Shown one piece after another: positions 1-9,980 of a stretch of DNA of 64,000 bases. The notes under the pieces were generated by a model, which saw only the letters and a list, made by a program, of their open reading frames with translations, had not been told where the DNA came from and made no database searches. The first letter of the stretch is position 1. Every line of letters begins with the position of its first letter. The stretch comes from Parapristionchus giblindavisi (taxonomy: Eukaryota > Nematoda > Chromadorea > Rhabditida > Diplogasteridae): NCBI GenBank assembly GCA_943737045.1, contig CALSFV010000213.1, forward strand, positions 495,001-559,000, read 5' to 3'. The translations under genes and the position numbers were made by a program.

Positions 1-1048
1 TTCTTTTGGTCTTATCAGAGTGAAAGCTACTTTTGTATTTTGGGCATTGTGGAATCAACACAAGATTACAGTTTGACATGAACTGAAGTGTAGATTATTC
101 AGAATTTTTTGCTCTTTCACGTGGCATATGCTACGATAAGTTTAGATTAAATATTGGCGTGTCATGAATTCATTAATGCTAAAAATGCATGGTTCAATGT
201 TGTTAATTCGGCTGGAGCGGCCGTTGTTCAACATGGAACGTTGCAAAATACTCAGAATTTTTTGCTCTTTCGTTTGGTATATGACACGCTGGGTCTAGCA
301 GAAAATTTTTCATGTCAGGTATTCTTTTGGTCTTATCAGAGTGAAAGCTACTTTTGTATTTTGGGCATTGTGGAATCAACACAAGATCACAGTTTGACAT
401 GAACTGAAGTGTAGATTATTCAGAATTTTTTGCTCTTTCACGTGGTATATGCTACGATAAGTTTAGATTAAATATTGGCGTGTCACGAATTCTTTAATGC
501 TAAAAATGCATGGTTCAATGTTGTTAATTCGGCTGGAGCGGCCGTTGTTCAACATGGAACGTTGCAAAATACTCAGAATTTTTTGCTCTTTCGTTTGGTA
601 TATGACACGCTGGGTCTAGCAGAAAATTTTTCATGTCAGGTATTCTTTTGGTCTTATCAGAGTGAAAGCTACTTTTGTATTTTGGGCATTGTGGAATCAA
701 CACAAGATTACAGTTTGACATGAACTGAAGTGTAGATTATTCAGAATTTTTTGCTCTTTCACGTGGCATATGCTACGATAAGTTTAGATTAAATATTGGC
801 GTGTCATGAATTCATTAATGCTAAAAATGCATGGTTCAATGTTGTTAATTCGGCTGGAGCGGCCGTTGTTCAACATGGAACGTTGCAAAATACTCAGAAT
901 TTTTTGCTCTTTCGTTTGGTATATGACACGCTGGGTCTAGCAGAAAATTTTTCATGTCAGGTATTCTTTTGGTCTTATCAGAGTGAAAGCTACTTTTGTA
1001 CTTTGGGCATTGTGGAACCAACACAAGATTACAGTTTGACATGAACTG
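1..1048 (+). repeat. 321-bp satellite array, forward orientation (about 3.3 monomers)
   Basis: Subfamily A monomers repeat with an exact 321-bp period: the same block starts at 154, 475 and 796. Each monomer has one EcoRI site (gaattc), one CACGTG palindrome or a one-base variant of its flank, an NsiI site (atgcat) and a cggccg core. This is the only part of the window in this orientation. Private variants here include gggcattgtggaatcaac preceded by tgtatttt rather than tgtacttt (monomers ending near 402 and 723) and cacgtggcatatgc at about 119 and 759. The array is cut by the left edge of the window. No gene is seen. Short open frames cover both strands of each monomer but follow simply from the repeat sequence. 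Confidence 0.97.
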
Positions 1049-1056
1049 CTCCAGCC
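1041..1056. other. Satellite orientation switch (inversion junction)
   Basis: Up to 1048 the sequence reads as the forward monomer (ttgacatgaactg). From 1048 it continues as the reverse complement of a different monomer position (gctccagccgaatta). The two partners share only one base (g) at the join, so there is no long homology and no perfect hairpin at the junction. No filler bases are inserted. The pattern suits end joining or template switching rather than homologous exchange. A chimeric read or misassembly would look the same. Confidence 0.9.
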
Positions 1057-2716
1057 GAATTAACAACATTGAACCATGCATTTTTAGCATTTAAGAATTC
1101 GTGACACGCCAATATTTAATCTAAACTTATCGTAGCATATACCACGTGAAAGAGAAAAAAATTCTGAATAATCTACACTTCAGTTCATGTTAAACTGTAA
1201 TCTTGTGTTGATTCCACAATGCCTAAAGTACAAAAGTAGCTTTCACTCTGATAAGACCAAAAGAATACCTGACATGAAAAATTTTCTGCTAGACCCAGCG
1301 TGTCATATACCAAACGAAAGAGCAAAAAATTCTGAGTATTTTGCAACGTTCCATGTTGAACAACGGCCGCTCCAGCCGAATTAACAACATTGAACCATGC
1401 ATTTTTAGCATTTAAGAATTCGTGACACACCAATATTTAATCTAAACTTATCGTAGCATATACCACGTGAAAGAGAAAAAAATTCTGAATAATCTACACT
1501 TCAGTTCATGTCAAACTGTAATCTTGTGTTGATTCCACAATGCCTAAAGTACAAAAGTAGCTTTCACTCTGATAAGACCAAAAGAATACCTGACATGAAA
1601 AATTTTCTGCTAGACCCAGCGTGTCATATACCAAACGAAAGAGCAAAAAATTCTGAGTATTTTGCAACGTTCCATGTTGAACAACGGCCGCTCCAGCCGA
1701 ATTAACAACATTGAACCATGCATTTTTAGCATTTAAGAATTCGTGACACACCAATATTTAATCTAAACTTATCGTAGCATATACCACGTGAAAGAGAAAA
1801 AAATTCTGAATAATCTACACTTCAGTTCATGTCAAACTGTAATCTTGTGTTGATTCCACAATGCCTAAAGTACAAAAGTAGCTTTCACTCTGATAACACC
1901 AAAAGAATACCTGACATGAAAAATTTTCTGCTAGACCCAGCGTGTCATATACCAAACGAAAGAGCAAAAAATTCTGAGTATTTTGCAACGTTCCATGTTG
2001 AACAACGGCCGCTCCAGCCGAATTAACAACATTGAACCATGCATTTATAGCATTTAAGAATTCGTGACACGCCAATATTTAATCTAAACTTATCGTAGCA
2101 TATACCACGTGAAAGAGAAAAAAATTCTGAATAATCTACACTTCAGTTCATGTCAAACTGTAATCTTGTGTTGATTCCACAATGCCCAAAATACAAAAGT
2201 AGCTTTCACTCTGATAAGACCAAAAGAATACCTGACATGAAAAATTTTCTGCTAGACCCAGCGTGTCATATACCAAACGAAAGAGCAAAAAATTCTGAGT
2301 ATTTTGCAACGTTCCATGTTGAACAACGGCCGCTCCAGCCGAATTAACAACATTGAACCATGCATTTTTAGCATTAAAGAATTCGTGACACGCCAATATT
2401 TAATCTAAACTTATCGTAGCATATACCACGTGAAAGAGCAAAAAATTCTGAATAATCTACACTTCAGTTCATGTCAAACTGTGATCTTGTGTTGATTCCA
2501 CAATGCCTAAAGTACAAAAGTAGTTTTCACTCTGATAAGACCAAAAGAATACCTGACATGAAAAATTTTCTGCTAGACCCAGCGTGTCATATACCAAACG
2601 AAAGAGCAAAAAATTCTGAGTATTTTGCAACGTTCCATGTTGAACAACGGCCGCTCCAGCCGAATTAACAACATTGAACCATGCATTTTTAGCATTTAAG
2701 AATTCGTGACACGCCA
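1049..2716 (-). repeat. Satellite array, subfamily A
   Basis: About five tandem 321-bp A monomers in reverse orientation, with repeat phases at 1185, 1506, 1827, 2148 and 2469. The first two share gacacaccaatattt instead of gacacgcc. Most have gtgaaagagaaaaaaattc where other A monomers have gagcaaaaaattc. The 2148 monomer has cccaaaatac, the reverse complement of the private variant in the forward block. No gene is present. Confidence 0.96.
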
Positions 2717-2775
2717 ATATTTAATCTAAACTTATCGTAGCATATACCACGTGAAAGAGCAAAAAATTCTGAATA
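2545..2775 (-). repeat. Internal direct repeat inside one 321-bp monomer (2545-2622 and 2698-2775)
   Basis: Within this typical A monomer, segment 2545-2622 aligns with 2698-2775 at an offset of 153 bp without any gap. By hand count 58 of 78 bases match. The right part is strongest: catatacca, then gaaagagcaaaaaattctga, is shared exactly. The left part shares aagaat, tgaca, attt and cta-ac. The two half-repeats are therefore about 153 and 168 bp long. The same pair recurs in the monomers I checked in all subfamilies, so the duplication predates their split. This is seen directly; the inference is that the monomer is an old dimer. Confidence 0.88.
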
Positions 2776-4690
2776 ATCTACACTTCAGTTCATGTCAAAC
2801 TGGAATCTTGTGTTGATTCCACAATGCCCAAAGTACAAAAGTACCTTACACTCTGATAAGACCAAAAGAATACCTGACATGAAAAATTTTCTGCTAGACC
2901 CAGCGTGTCATATACCAAACGAAAGAGCAAAAAATTCTGAGTATGTTGCACATTCCCATGTTGAACTTCGGCCACCATAGCCGAATTAACAAAATTGAAT
3001 TATGCATTTTTGACATTAAAGCATTCGTGACACGTTAATATTTTATCGCAACTTATCGTAGCATATACCACGTGAAAGAGCAAAAAATTCTGAATAATCT
3101 ACACTTCAGTTCATGTCAAACTGTAATCTTGTGTTGATTCCACAATGCCTAAAGTACAAAAGTAGCTTTCACTCTGATAAGACCAAAAGAATACCTGACA
3201 TGAAAAATTTTCTGCTAGACCCAGCGTGTCATATACCAAACGAAAGAGCAAAAAATTCTGAGTATTTTGCAATGTTCCATGTTGAACAACGGCCGCTCCA
3301 GCCGAATTAACAACATTGAACCATGCATTTTTAGCATTTAAGAATTCGTGACACGCCAATATTTAATCTAAACTTATCGTAGCATATACCACGTGAAAGA
3401 GAAAAAAATTCTGAATAATCTACACTTCAGTTCATGTCAAACTGGAATCTTGTGTTGATTCCACAATGCCCAAAGTACAAAAGTACCTTACACTCCGATA
3501 AGACCAAAAGAATACCTGACATGAAAAATTTTCTGCTAGACCCAGCGTGTCATATACCAAACGAAAGAGCAAAAAATTCTGAGTATGTTGCACATTCCCA
3601 TGTTGAACTTCGGCCACCATAGCCGAATTAACAAAATTGAATTATGCATTTTTGTCATTAAAGCATTCGTGACACGTTAATATTTTATCGCAACTTATCG
3701 TAGCATATACCACGTGAAAGAGCAAAAAATTCTGAATAATCTACACTTCAGTTCATGTCAAACTGTAATCTGGTGTTGATTCCACAATGCCTAAAGTACA
3801 AAAGTAGCTTTCACTCTGATAAGACCAAAAGAATACCTGACATGAAAAATTTTCTGCTAGACCCAGCGTGTCATATACCAAACGAAAGAGCAAAAAATTC
3901 TGAGTATTTTGCAATGTTCCATGTTGAACAACGGCCGCTCCAGCCGAATTAACAACATTGAACCATGCATTTTTAGCATTTAAGAATTCGTGACACGCCA
4001 ATATTTAATCTAAACTTATCGTAGCATATACCACGTGAAAGAGAAAAAAATTCTGAATAATCTACACTTCAGTTCATGTCAAACTGGAATCTTGTGTTGA
4101 TTCCACAATGCCCAAAGTACAAAAGTACCTTACACTCTGATAAGACCAAAAGAATACCTGACATGAAAAATTTTCTGCTAGACCCAGCGTGTCATATACC
4201 AAACGAAAGAGCAAAAAATTCTGAGTATGTTGCACATTCCCATGTTGAACTTCGGCCACCATAGCCGAATTAACAAAATTGAATTATGCATTTTTGACAT
4301 TAAAGCATTCGTGACACGTTAATATTTTATCGCAACTTATCGTAGCATATACCACGTGAAAGAGCAAAAAATTCTGAATAATCTACACTTCAGTTCATGT
4401 CAAACTGTAATCTGGTGTTGATTCCACAATGCCTAAAGTACAAAAGTAGCTTTCACTCTGATAAGACCAAAAGAATACCTGACATGAAAAATTTTCTGCT
4501 AGACCCAGCGTGTCATATACCAAACGAAAGAGCAAAAAATTCTGAGTATGTTGCACATTCCCATGTTGAACTTCGGCCACCATAGCCGAATTAACAAAAT
4601 TGAATTATGCATTTTTGACATTAAAGCATTCGTGACACGTTAATATTTTATCGCAACTTATCGTAGCATATACCACGTGAAAGAGCAAAA
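2717..4690 (-). repeat. Satellite array, alternating A and B monomers
   Basis: B monomers (phases 2790, 3432, 4074, 4395) alternate with A monomers (3111, 3753), then run into A at 4716. B is recognised by tgcacattcccatgttgaac, cggccaccatagccgaat, gcatttttgacatt (gtcatt in the 3432 monomer), aagcattcgtgacacg and gttaatattttatcgcaac. B lacks the EcoRI site because gaattc is changed to gcattc. Several B monomers also have gtaccttacactctg where A has gtagctttcactctg. The 4395 monomer is a mosaic: an A-like half (ggtgttgattcc, gtagctttcactc) joined to a B-like half. The alternation gives a 642-bp dimeric higher-order repeat. Confidence 0.93.
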
Positions 4691-5397
4691 AATTCTGAAT
4701 AATCTACACTTCAGTTCATGTCAAACTGTAATCTGGTGTTGATTCCACAATGCCTAAAGTACAAAAGTAGCTTTCACTCTGATAAGACCAAAAGAATACC
4801 TGACATGAAAAATTTTCTGCTAGACCCAGCGTGTCATATACCAAACGAAAGAGCAAAAAATTCTGAGTATTTTGCAACGTTCCATGTTGAACAACGGCCG
4901 CTCCAGCCGAATTAACAACATTGAACCATGCATTTTTAGCATTTAAGAATTCGTGACACGCCAATATTTAATCTAAACTTATCGTAGCATATACCACGTG
5001 AAAGAGAAAAAAATTCTGAATAATCTACACTTCCGTTCATGTCAAACTGTAATCTTGTGTTGATTCCACAATGCCTAAAGTACAAAAGTAGCTTTCACTC
5101 TGATAAGACCAAAAGAATACCTGACATGAAAAATTTTCTGCTAGACCCAGCGTGTCATATACCAAACGAAAGAGCAAAAAATTCTGAGTATTTTGCAACG
5201 TTCCATGTTGAACAACGGCCGCTCCAGCCGAATTAACAACATTGAACCATGCATTTTTAGCATTTAAGAATTCGTGACACGCCAATATTTAATCTAAACT
5301 TATCGTAGCATATACCTCGTGAAAGAGAAAAAAATTCTGAATAATCTACACTTCAGTTCATATCAAACTGGAATCTTGTGTTGATTCTACAATGCCT
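4691..5397 (-). repeat. Satellite array, subfamily A, transition to C
   Basis: Two A monomers (phases 4716 and 5037) lead into the first C monomer (5358). Marker variants include ttccgttcatg at about 5032 and atacctcgtgaaag at about 5312, which breaks the CACGTG palindrome. The cctcgtg variant reappears at about 22186, 39285 and 41262, always followed by catatcaaactgg, which marks those places as copies of one ancestral segment. Confidence 0.92.
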
Positions 5398-6320
5398 AAA
5401 GTACAAAAGTAGCTTTCACTCTGATAAGACCAAAAGATAACCTGACATGAAAAATTTTCTGCTAGACCCAGCGTGTCATATACCAAACGAAAGATCAAAA
5501 AATTCTGAGTATTTTGCACGTTCCCATGTTGAACAACGGCCACTTCAGCCGAATTAACAAAATTGAATTATGCATTTTCGGCAATAAAGAATTCGTGACA
5601 CGTCAATGCTTTATCGAAACTTATCGTAGCATATACCACGTGAAAGAGCAAAAAATTCTGAATAATCTACACTTCAGTTCATGTCAAACTGGAATCTTGT
5701 GTTGATTCTACAATGCCTAAAGTACAAAAGTAGCTTTCACTCTGATAAGACCAAAAGAATACCTGACATGAAAAATTTTCTGCTAGACCCAGCGTGTCAT
5801 ATACCAAACGAAAGAGCAAAAAATTCTGAGTATTTTGCACGTTCCCATGTTGAACAACGGCCACTTCAGCCGAATTAACAAAATTGAATTATGCATTTTC
5901 GGCAATAAAGAATTCGTGACACGTCAATGCTTTATCGAAACTTATCGTAGCATATACCACGTGAAAGAGCAAAAAATTCTGAATAATCTACACTTCAGTT
6001 CATGTCAAACTGGAATCTTGTGTTGATTCTACAATGCCTAAAGTACAAAAGTAGCTTTCACTCTGATAAGACCAAAAGAATACCTGACATGAAAAATTTT
6101 CTGCTAGACCCAGCGTGTCATATACCAAACGAAAGATCAAAAAATTCTGAGTATTTTGCACGTTCCCATGTTGAACAACGGCCACTTCAGCCGAATTAAC
6201 AAAATTGAATTATGCATTTTCGGCAATAAAGAATTCGTGACACGTCAATGCTTTATCGAAACTTATCGTAGCATATACCACGTGAAAGAGCAAAAAATTC
6301 TGAATAATCTACACTTCAGT

Positions 6321-6614
6321 TCATGTCAAACTGGAATCTTGTGTTGATTCTACAATGCCTAAAGTACAAAAGTAGCTTTCACTCTGATAAGACCAAAAGA
6401 ATACCTGACATGAAAAATTTTCTGCTAGACCCAGCGTGTCATATACCAAACGAAAGAGCAAAAAATTCTGAGTATTTTGCAACGTTCCATGTTGAACAAC
6501 GGCCGCTCCAGCCGAATTAACAACATTGAACCATGCATTTTTAGCATTAAAGAATTCGTGACACGTCAATGCTTTATCGAAACTTATCGTAGCATATACC
6601 ACGTGAAAGAGCAA
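6321..6614 (-). repeat. A/C hybrid monomer
   Basis: This monomer has the A block (cggccgctccagccgaatta, accatgcatttttagcatt) but the C tail (gtcaatgctttatcgaaac). The switch lies in the shared stretch aaagaattcgtgacacg. The same hybrid type occurs at 10904, 22871, 31949, 34518, 35481, 36444 and 37086. The first three are copies within duplicated segments. The simplest reading is gene conversion or unequal exchange between A and C monomers. Confidence 0.85.
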
Positions 6615-6898
6615 AAAATTCTGAATAATCTACACTTCAGTTCATGTCAAACTGGAATCTTGTGTTGATTCTACAATGCCTAAAGTACAAAAGTAGCTTT
6701 CACTCTGATAAGACCAAAAGATAACCTGACATGAAAAATTTTCTGCTAGACCCAGCGTGTCATATACCAAACGAAAGAGCAAAAAATTCTGAGTATTATG
6801 CACGTTCCCATGTTGAACAACGGCCACTTCAGCCGAATTAACAAAATTGAATTATGCATTTTCGGCAATAAAGAATTCGTGACACGTCAATCAGAGAT

Positions 6899-6998
6899 GT
6901 TCGTTAATGAAAATTTTCGTTAATTCGTTAAGTCGTTTAATTAACGAAAATAAAGTCGTTAATTTTCGTTAATTTCGTTAATTTTCGTTAATTTTTCA
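6899..6998. repeat. Left subterminal TTTTCGTTAA cluster of hAT-like element
   Basis: About 100 bp made of repeated cgttaat and ttaacgaaa words in both orientations, for example attttcgttaattcgttaag and ttaattaacgaaaataaag. Clustered subterminal motifs are where hAT transposases commonly bind in addition to the terminal repeats (family knowledge). The words can also pair with the right-hand cluster, so a single strand could fold the element ends together. Confidence 0.75.
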
Positions 6999-7490
6999 AA
7001 CTTCGAATTTTTTTACCTAAACACGTTCATTTCTAAGAATAACATGAACAAAATAGAATAACAGTTTCCTAAAATAGAGATAAAAATTGTTTTTGATAAT
7101 AATAGTATTTAAAAAAGTAATGCAAAATGATTAGATTTTGAATATAATGGGAATGTTAAAGGAGGAATCTAAAATGTTTTTGTAAATCCCTCATATCTTT
7201 TTTATGTGAATTCAAAGTGATATGTGTGAAGTCAGCGCAGCCATCTCATTTATATCATATCGCAGAGGTAAACGTTCGGAGTCATAACCACCCTAGTCGC
7301 AAATTGGCGAATTTCGTCAATTTTCAAGAAAAGTGCGCGGGCCTGACGGTTATTGATGTTTCTAGCGATCATTAAGCATAAAATAAATGGTGCACGACAG
7401 TTGGAATAATTTTTACAACCTTTTTGTCTCAACAGATTGTTCATGAGCATTCGATTGACCCAGAAAATGAGCTTCTCCAGTATGATTTTC

Positions 7491-7606
7491 ATTAACGAAA
7501 ACATTAACGAAAATTAACATATTTTCGTTAATTCGTTAATCGTTAAATTTTAACGAAAAATGTCGTTAAATTTAACGAATTTCGTTAATTCGTTAATCGT
7601 TAATAC
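7491..7606. repeat. Right subterminal TTAACGAAAA cluster of hAT-like element
   Basis: About 115 bp of the same words as the left cluster, again in both orientations (attaacgaaaacattaacg, cgttaattcgttaatcgtta). The right end then closes with ataccatatctg before the target duplication. The density of motifs is similar on both sides, as expected of a mobilisable end structure. Confidence 0.75.
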
Positions 7607-9980
7607 CATATCTGACGTCAATGCTTTATCGAAACTTATCGTAGCATATACCACGTGAAAGAGCAAAAAATTCTGAATAATCTACACTTCAGTTCATGTC
7701 AAACTGTAATCTTGTGTTGATTCCACAATGCCCAAAGTACAAAAGTAGCTTTCACTCTGATAAGACCAAAAGATAACCTGACATGAAAAATTTTCTGCTA
7801 GACCCAGCGTGTCATATACCAAACGAAAGAGCAAAAAATTCTGAGTATTTTGCACGTTCCCATGTTGAACAACGGCCACTTCAGCCGAATTAACAAAATT
7901 GAATTATGCATTTTCGGCAATAAAGAATTCGTGAAACGTCAATGCTTTATCGAAACTTATCGTAGCATATACCACGTGAAAGAGGAAAAAATTCTGAATA
8001 ATCTACACTTCAGTTCATGTCAAACTGTAATCTTGTGTTGATTCCACAATGCCCAAAGTACAAAAGTAGCTTTCACTCTGATAAGACCAAAAGAATACCT
8101 GACATGAAAAATTTTCTGCTAGACCCAGCGTGTCATATACCAAACGAAAGAGCAAAAAATTCTGAGTATTTTGCAACGTTCCATGTTGAACAACGGCCGC
8201 TCCAGCCGAATTAACAACATTGAACCATGCATTTTTAGCATTTAAGAATTCGTGACACGCCAATATTTAATCTAAACTTATCGTAGCATATACCACGTGA
8301 ATGAGCAAAAAATTCTGAATAATCTACACTTCAGTTCATGTCAAACTGTAATCTTGTGTTGATTCCACAATGCCCAAAGTACAAAAGTAGCTTTCACACT
8401 GATAAGACCAAAAGATAACCTGACATGAAAAATTTTCTGCTAGACCCAGCGTGTCATATACCAAACGAAAGAGCAAAAAATTATGAGTATTTTGCACGTT
8501 CCCATGTTGAACAACGGCCACTTCAGCCGAATTAACAAAATTGAATTATGCATTTTCGGCAATAAAGAATTCGTGACACGTCAATGCTTTATCGAAACTT
8601 ATCGTAGCATATACCACGTGAAAGAGCAAAAAATTCTGAATAATCTACACTTCAGTTCATGTCAAACTGTAATCTTGTGTTGATTCCACAATGCCCAAAG
8701 TACAAAAGTAGCTTTCACACTGATAAGACCAAAAGAATACCTGACATGAAAAATTTTCTGCTAGACCCAGCGTGTCATATACCAAACGAAAGAGCAAAAA
8801 ATTCTGAGTATTTTGCAACGTTCCATGTTGAACAACGGCCGCTCCAGCCGAATTAACAACATTGAACCATGCATTTTTAGCATTAAAGAATTCGTGACAC
8901 GCCAATATTTAATCTAAACTTATCGTAGCATATACCACGTGAAAGAGCAAAAAATTCTGAATAATCTACACTTCAGTTCATGTCAAACTGTAATCTTGTG
9001 TTGATTCCACAATGCCCAAAGTACAAAAGTAGCTTTCACACTGATAAGACCAAAAGATAACCTGACATGAAAAATTTTCTGCTAGACCCAGCGTGTCATA
9101 TACCAAACGAAAGAGCAAAAAATTCTGAGTATTTTGCACGTTCCCATGTTGAACAACGGCCACTTCAGCCGAATTAACAAAATTGAATTATGCATTTTCG
9201 GCAATAAAGAATTCGTGACACGTCAATGATTTATCGAAACTTATCGTAGCATATACCACGTGAAAGAGCAAAAAATTCTGAATAATCTACACTTCAGTTC
9301 ATGTCAAACTGTAATCTTGTGTTGATTCCACAATGCCCAAAGTACAAAAGTAGCTTTCACTCTGATAAGACCAAAAGATAACCTGACATGAAAAATTTTC
9401 TGCTAGACCCAGCGTGTCATATACCAAACGAAAGAGCAAAAAATTCTGAGTATTTTGCACGTTCCCATGTTGAACAACGGCCACTTCAGCCGAATTAACA
9501 AAATTGAATTATGCATTTTCGGCAATAAAGAATTCGTGACACGTCAATGCTTTATCGAAACTTATCGTAGCATATACCACGTGAAAGAGCAAAAAATTCT
9601 GAATAATCTACACTTCAGTTCATGTCAAACTGTAATCTTGTGTTGATTCCACAATGCCCAAAGTACAAAAGTAGCTTTTACTCTGATAAGACCAAAAGAA
9701 TACCTGACATGAAAAATTTTCTGCTTGACCCAGCGTGTCATATACCAAACGAAAGAGCAAAAAATTCTGAGTATTTTGCAACGTTCCATGTTGAACAACG
9801 GCCGCTCCAGCCGAATTAACAACATTGAACCATGCATTTTTAGCATTAAAGAATTCGTGACACGCCAATATTTAATCTAAACTTATCGTAGCATATACCA
9901 CGTGAAAGAGCAAAAAATTCTGAATAATCTACACTTCAGTTCATGTCAAACTGTAATCTTGTGTTGATTCCACAATGCCC

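Larger units (their letters stand above)
6892..7614 (+). mobile_element. Non-autonomous hAT-like element, copy 1 (723 bp)
   Basis: The element interrupts a C monomer and is flanked by an exact 8-bp target duplication, acgtcaat, at 6884-6891 and 7615-7622; removing element plus one copy restores a normal monomer. Its ends are short imperfect inverted repeats: cagagatg on the left and, as reverse complement, cagatatg on the right (7 of 8 match). An 8-bp target duplication with CAGA-type termini is the signature of the hAT superfamily; P and Merlin elements also make duplications of about 8 bp, but their ends fit less well. Both flanks are packed with TTAACGAAAA/TTTTCGTTAA motifs (6899-6998 and 7491-7606). 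The middle has no transposase that I recognise; an 84-codon frame at 7250-7504 (minus strand) shows no known domain. It is a deletion derivative or MITE that depends on a transposase elsewhere. Confidence 0.9.
5398..9980 (-). repeat. 4583-bp segmental unit, copy 1 (12 satellite monomers plus hAT element)
   Basis: This unit and the next form a head-to-tail duplication of 4583 bp (12 x 321 plus 731 for the transposon with one target duplication). Order of monomers: C (5358, 5679, 6000), A/C hybrid 6321, C 6642 broken by the element, C 7694, A 8015, C 8336, A 8657, C 8978, C 9299, A 9620. All distinctive variants recur exactly 4583 bases on: gagtattatgcacg, cgtgaaacgtc, gtgaatgagc, aattatgagt, tgctttttactctg-type changes. 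Boundaries are approximate because the break lies inside homologous repeat, between about 9981 and 10077. Confidence 0.93.

Noticed and set aside
1041..1056. Transposon or spacer at the orientation switch
   Set aside because: The two satellite halves join directly, with no inserted bases and no terminal repeats.
7158..7176. aaaggaggaatctaaaatg, resembling a bacterial ribosome-binding site and start codon in the hAT element
   Set aside because: The frame stops after a few codons (gtttttgtaa), and the context is a eukaryotic transposon, so it is a chance match.
7250..7504. 84-codon frame on the minus strand in the hAT-like element (also 11833-12087 and 23800-24054)
   Set aside because: It starts inside the subterminal motif cluster, is far too short for a hAT transposase, and no DDE/RNase H or BED-finger signature is visible. 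The only amino-acid change among copies is one Y to F. It could be a remnant, but this is not supportable.
7491..7606. Telomere-like or origin-like short repeat (ttaacg words)
   Set aside because: The words are irregular, occur in both orientations and lie just inside transposon ends with a target duplication, so they are subterminal transposon motifs.
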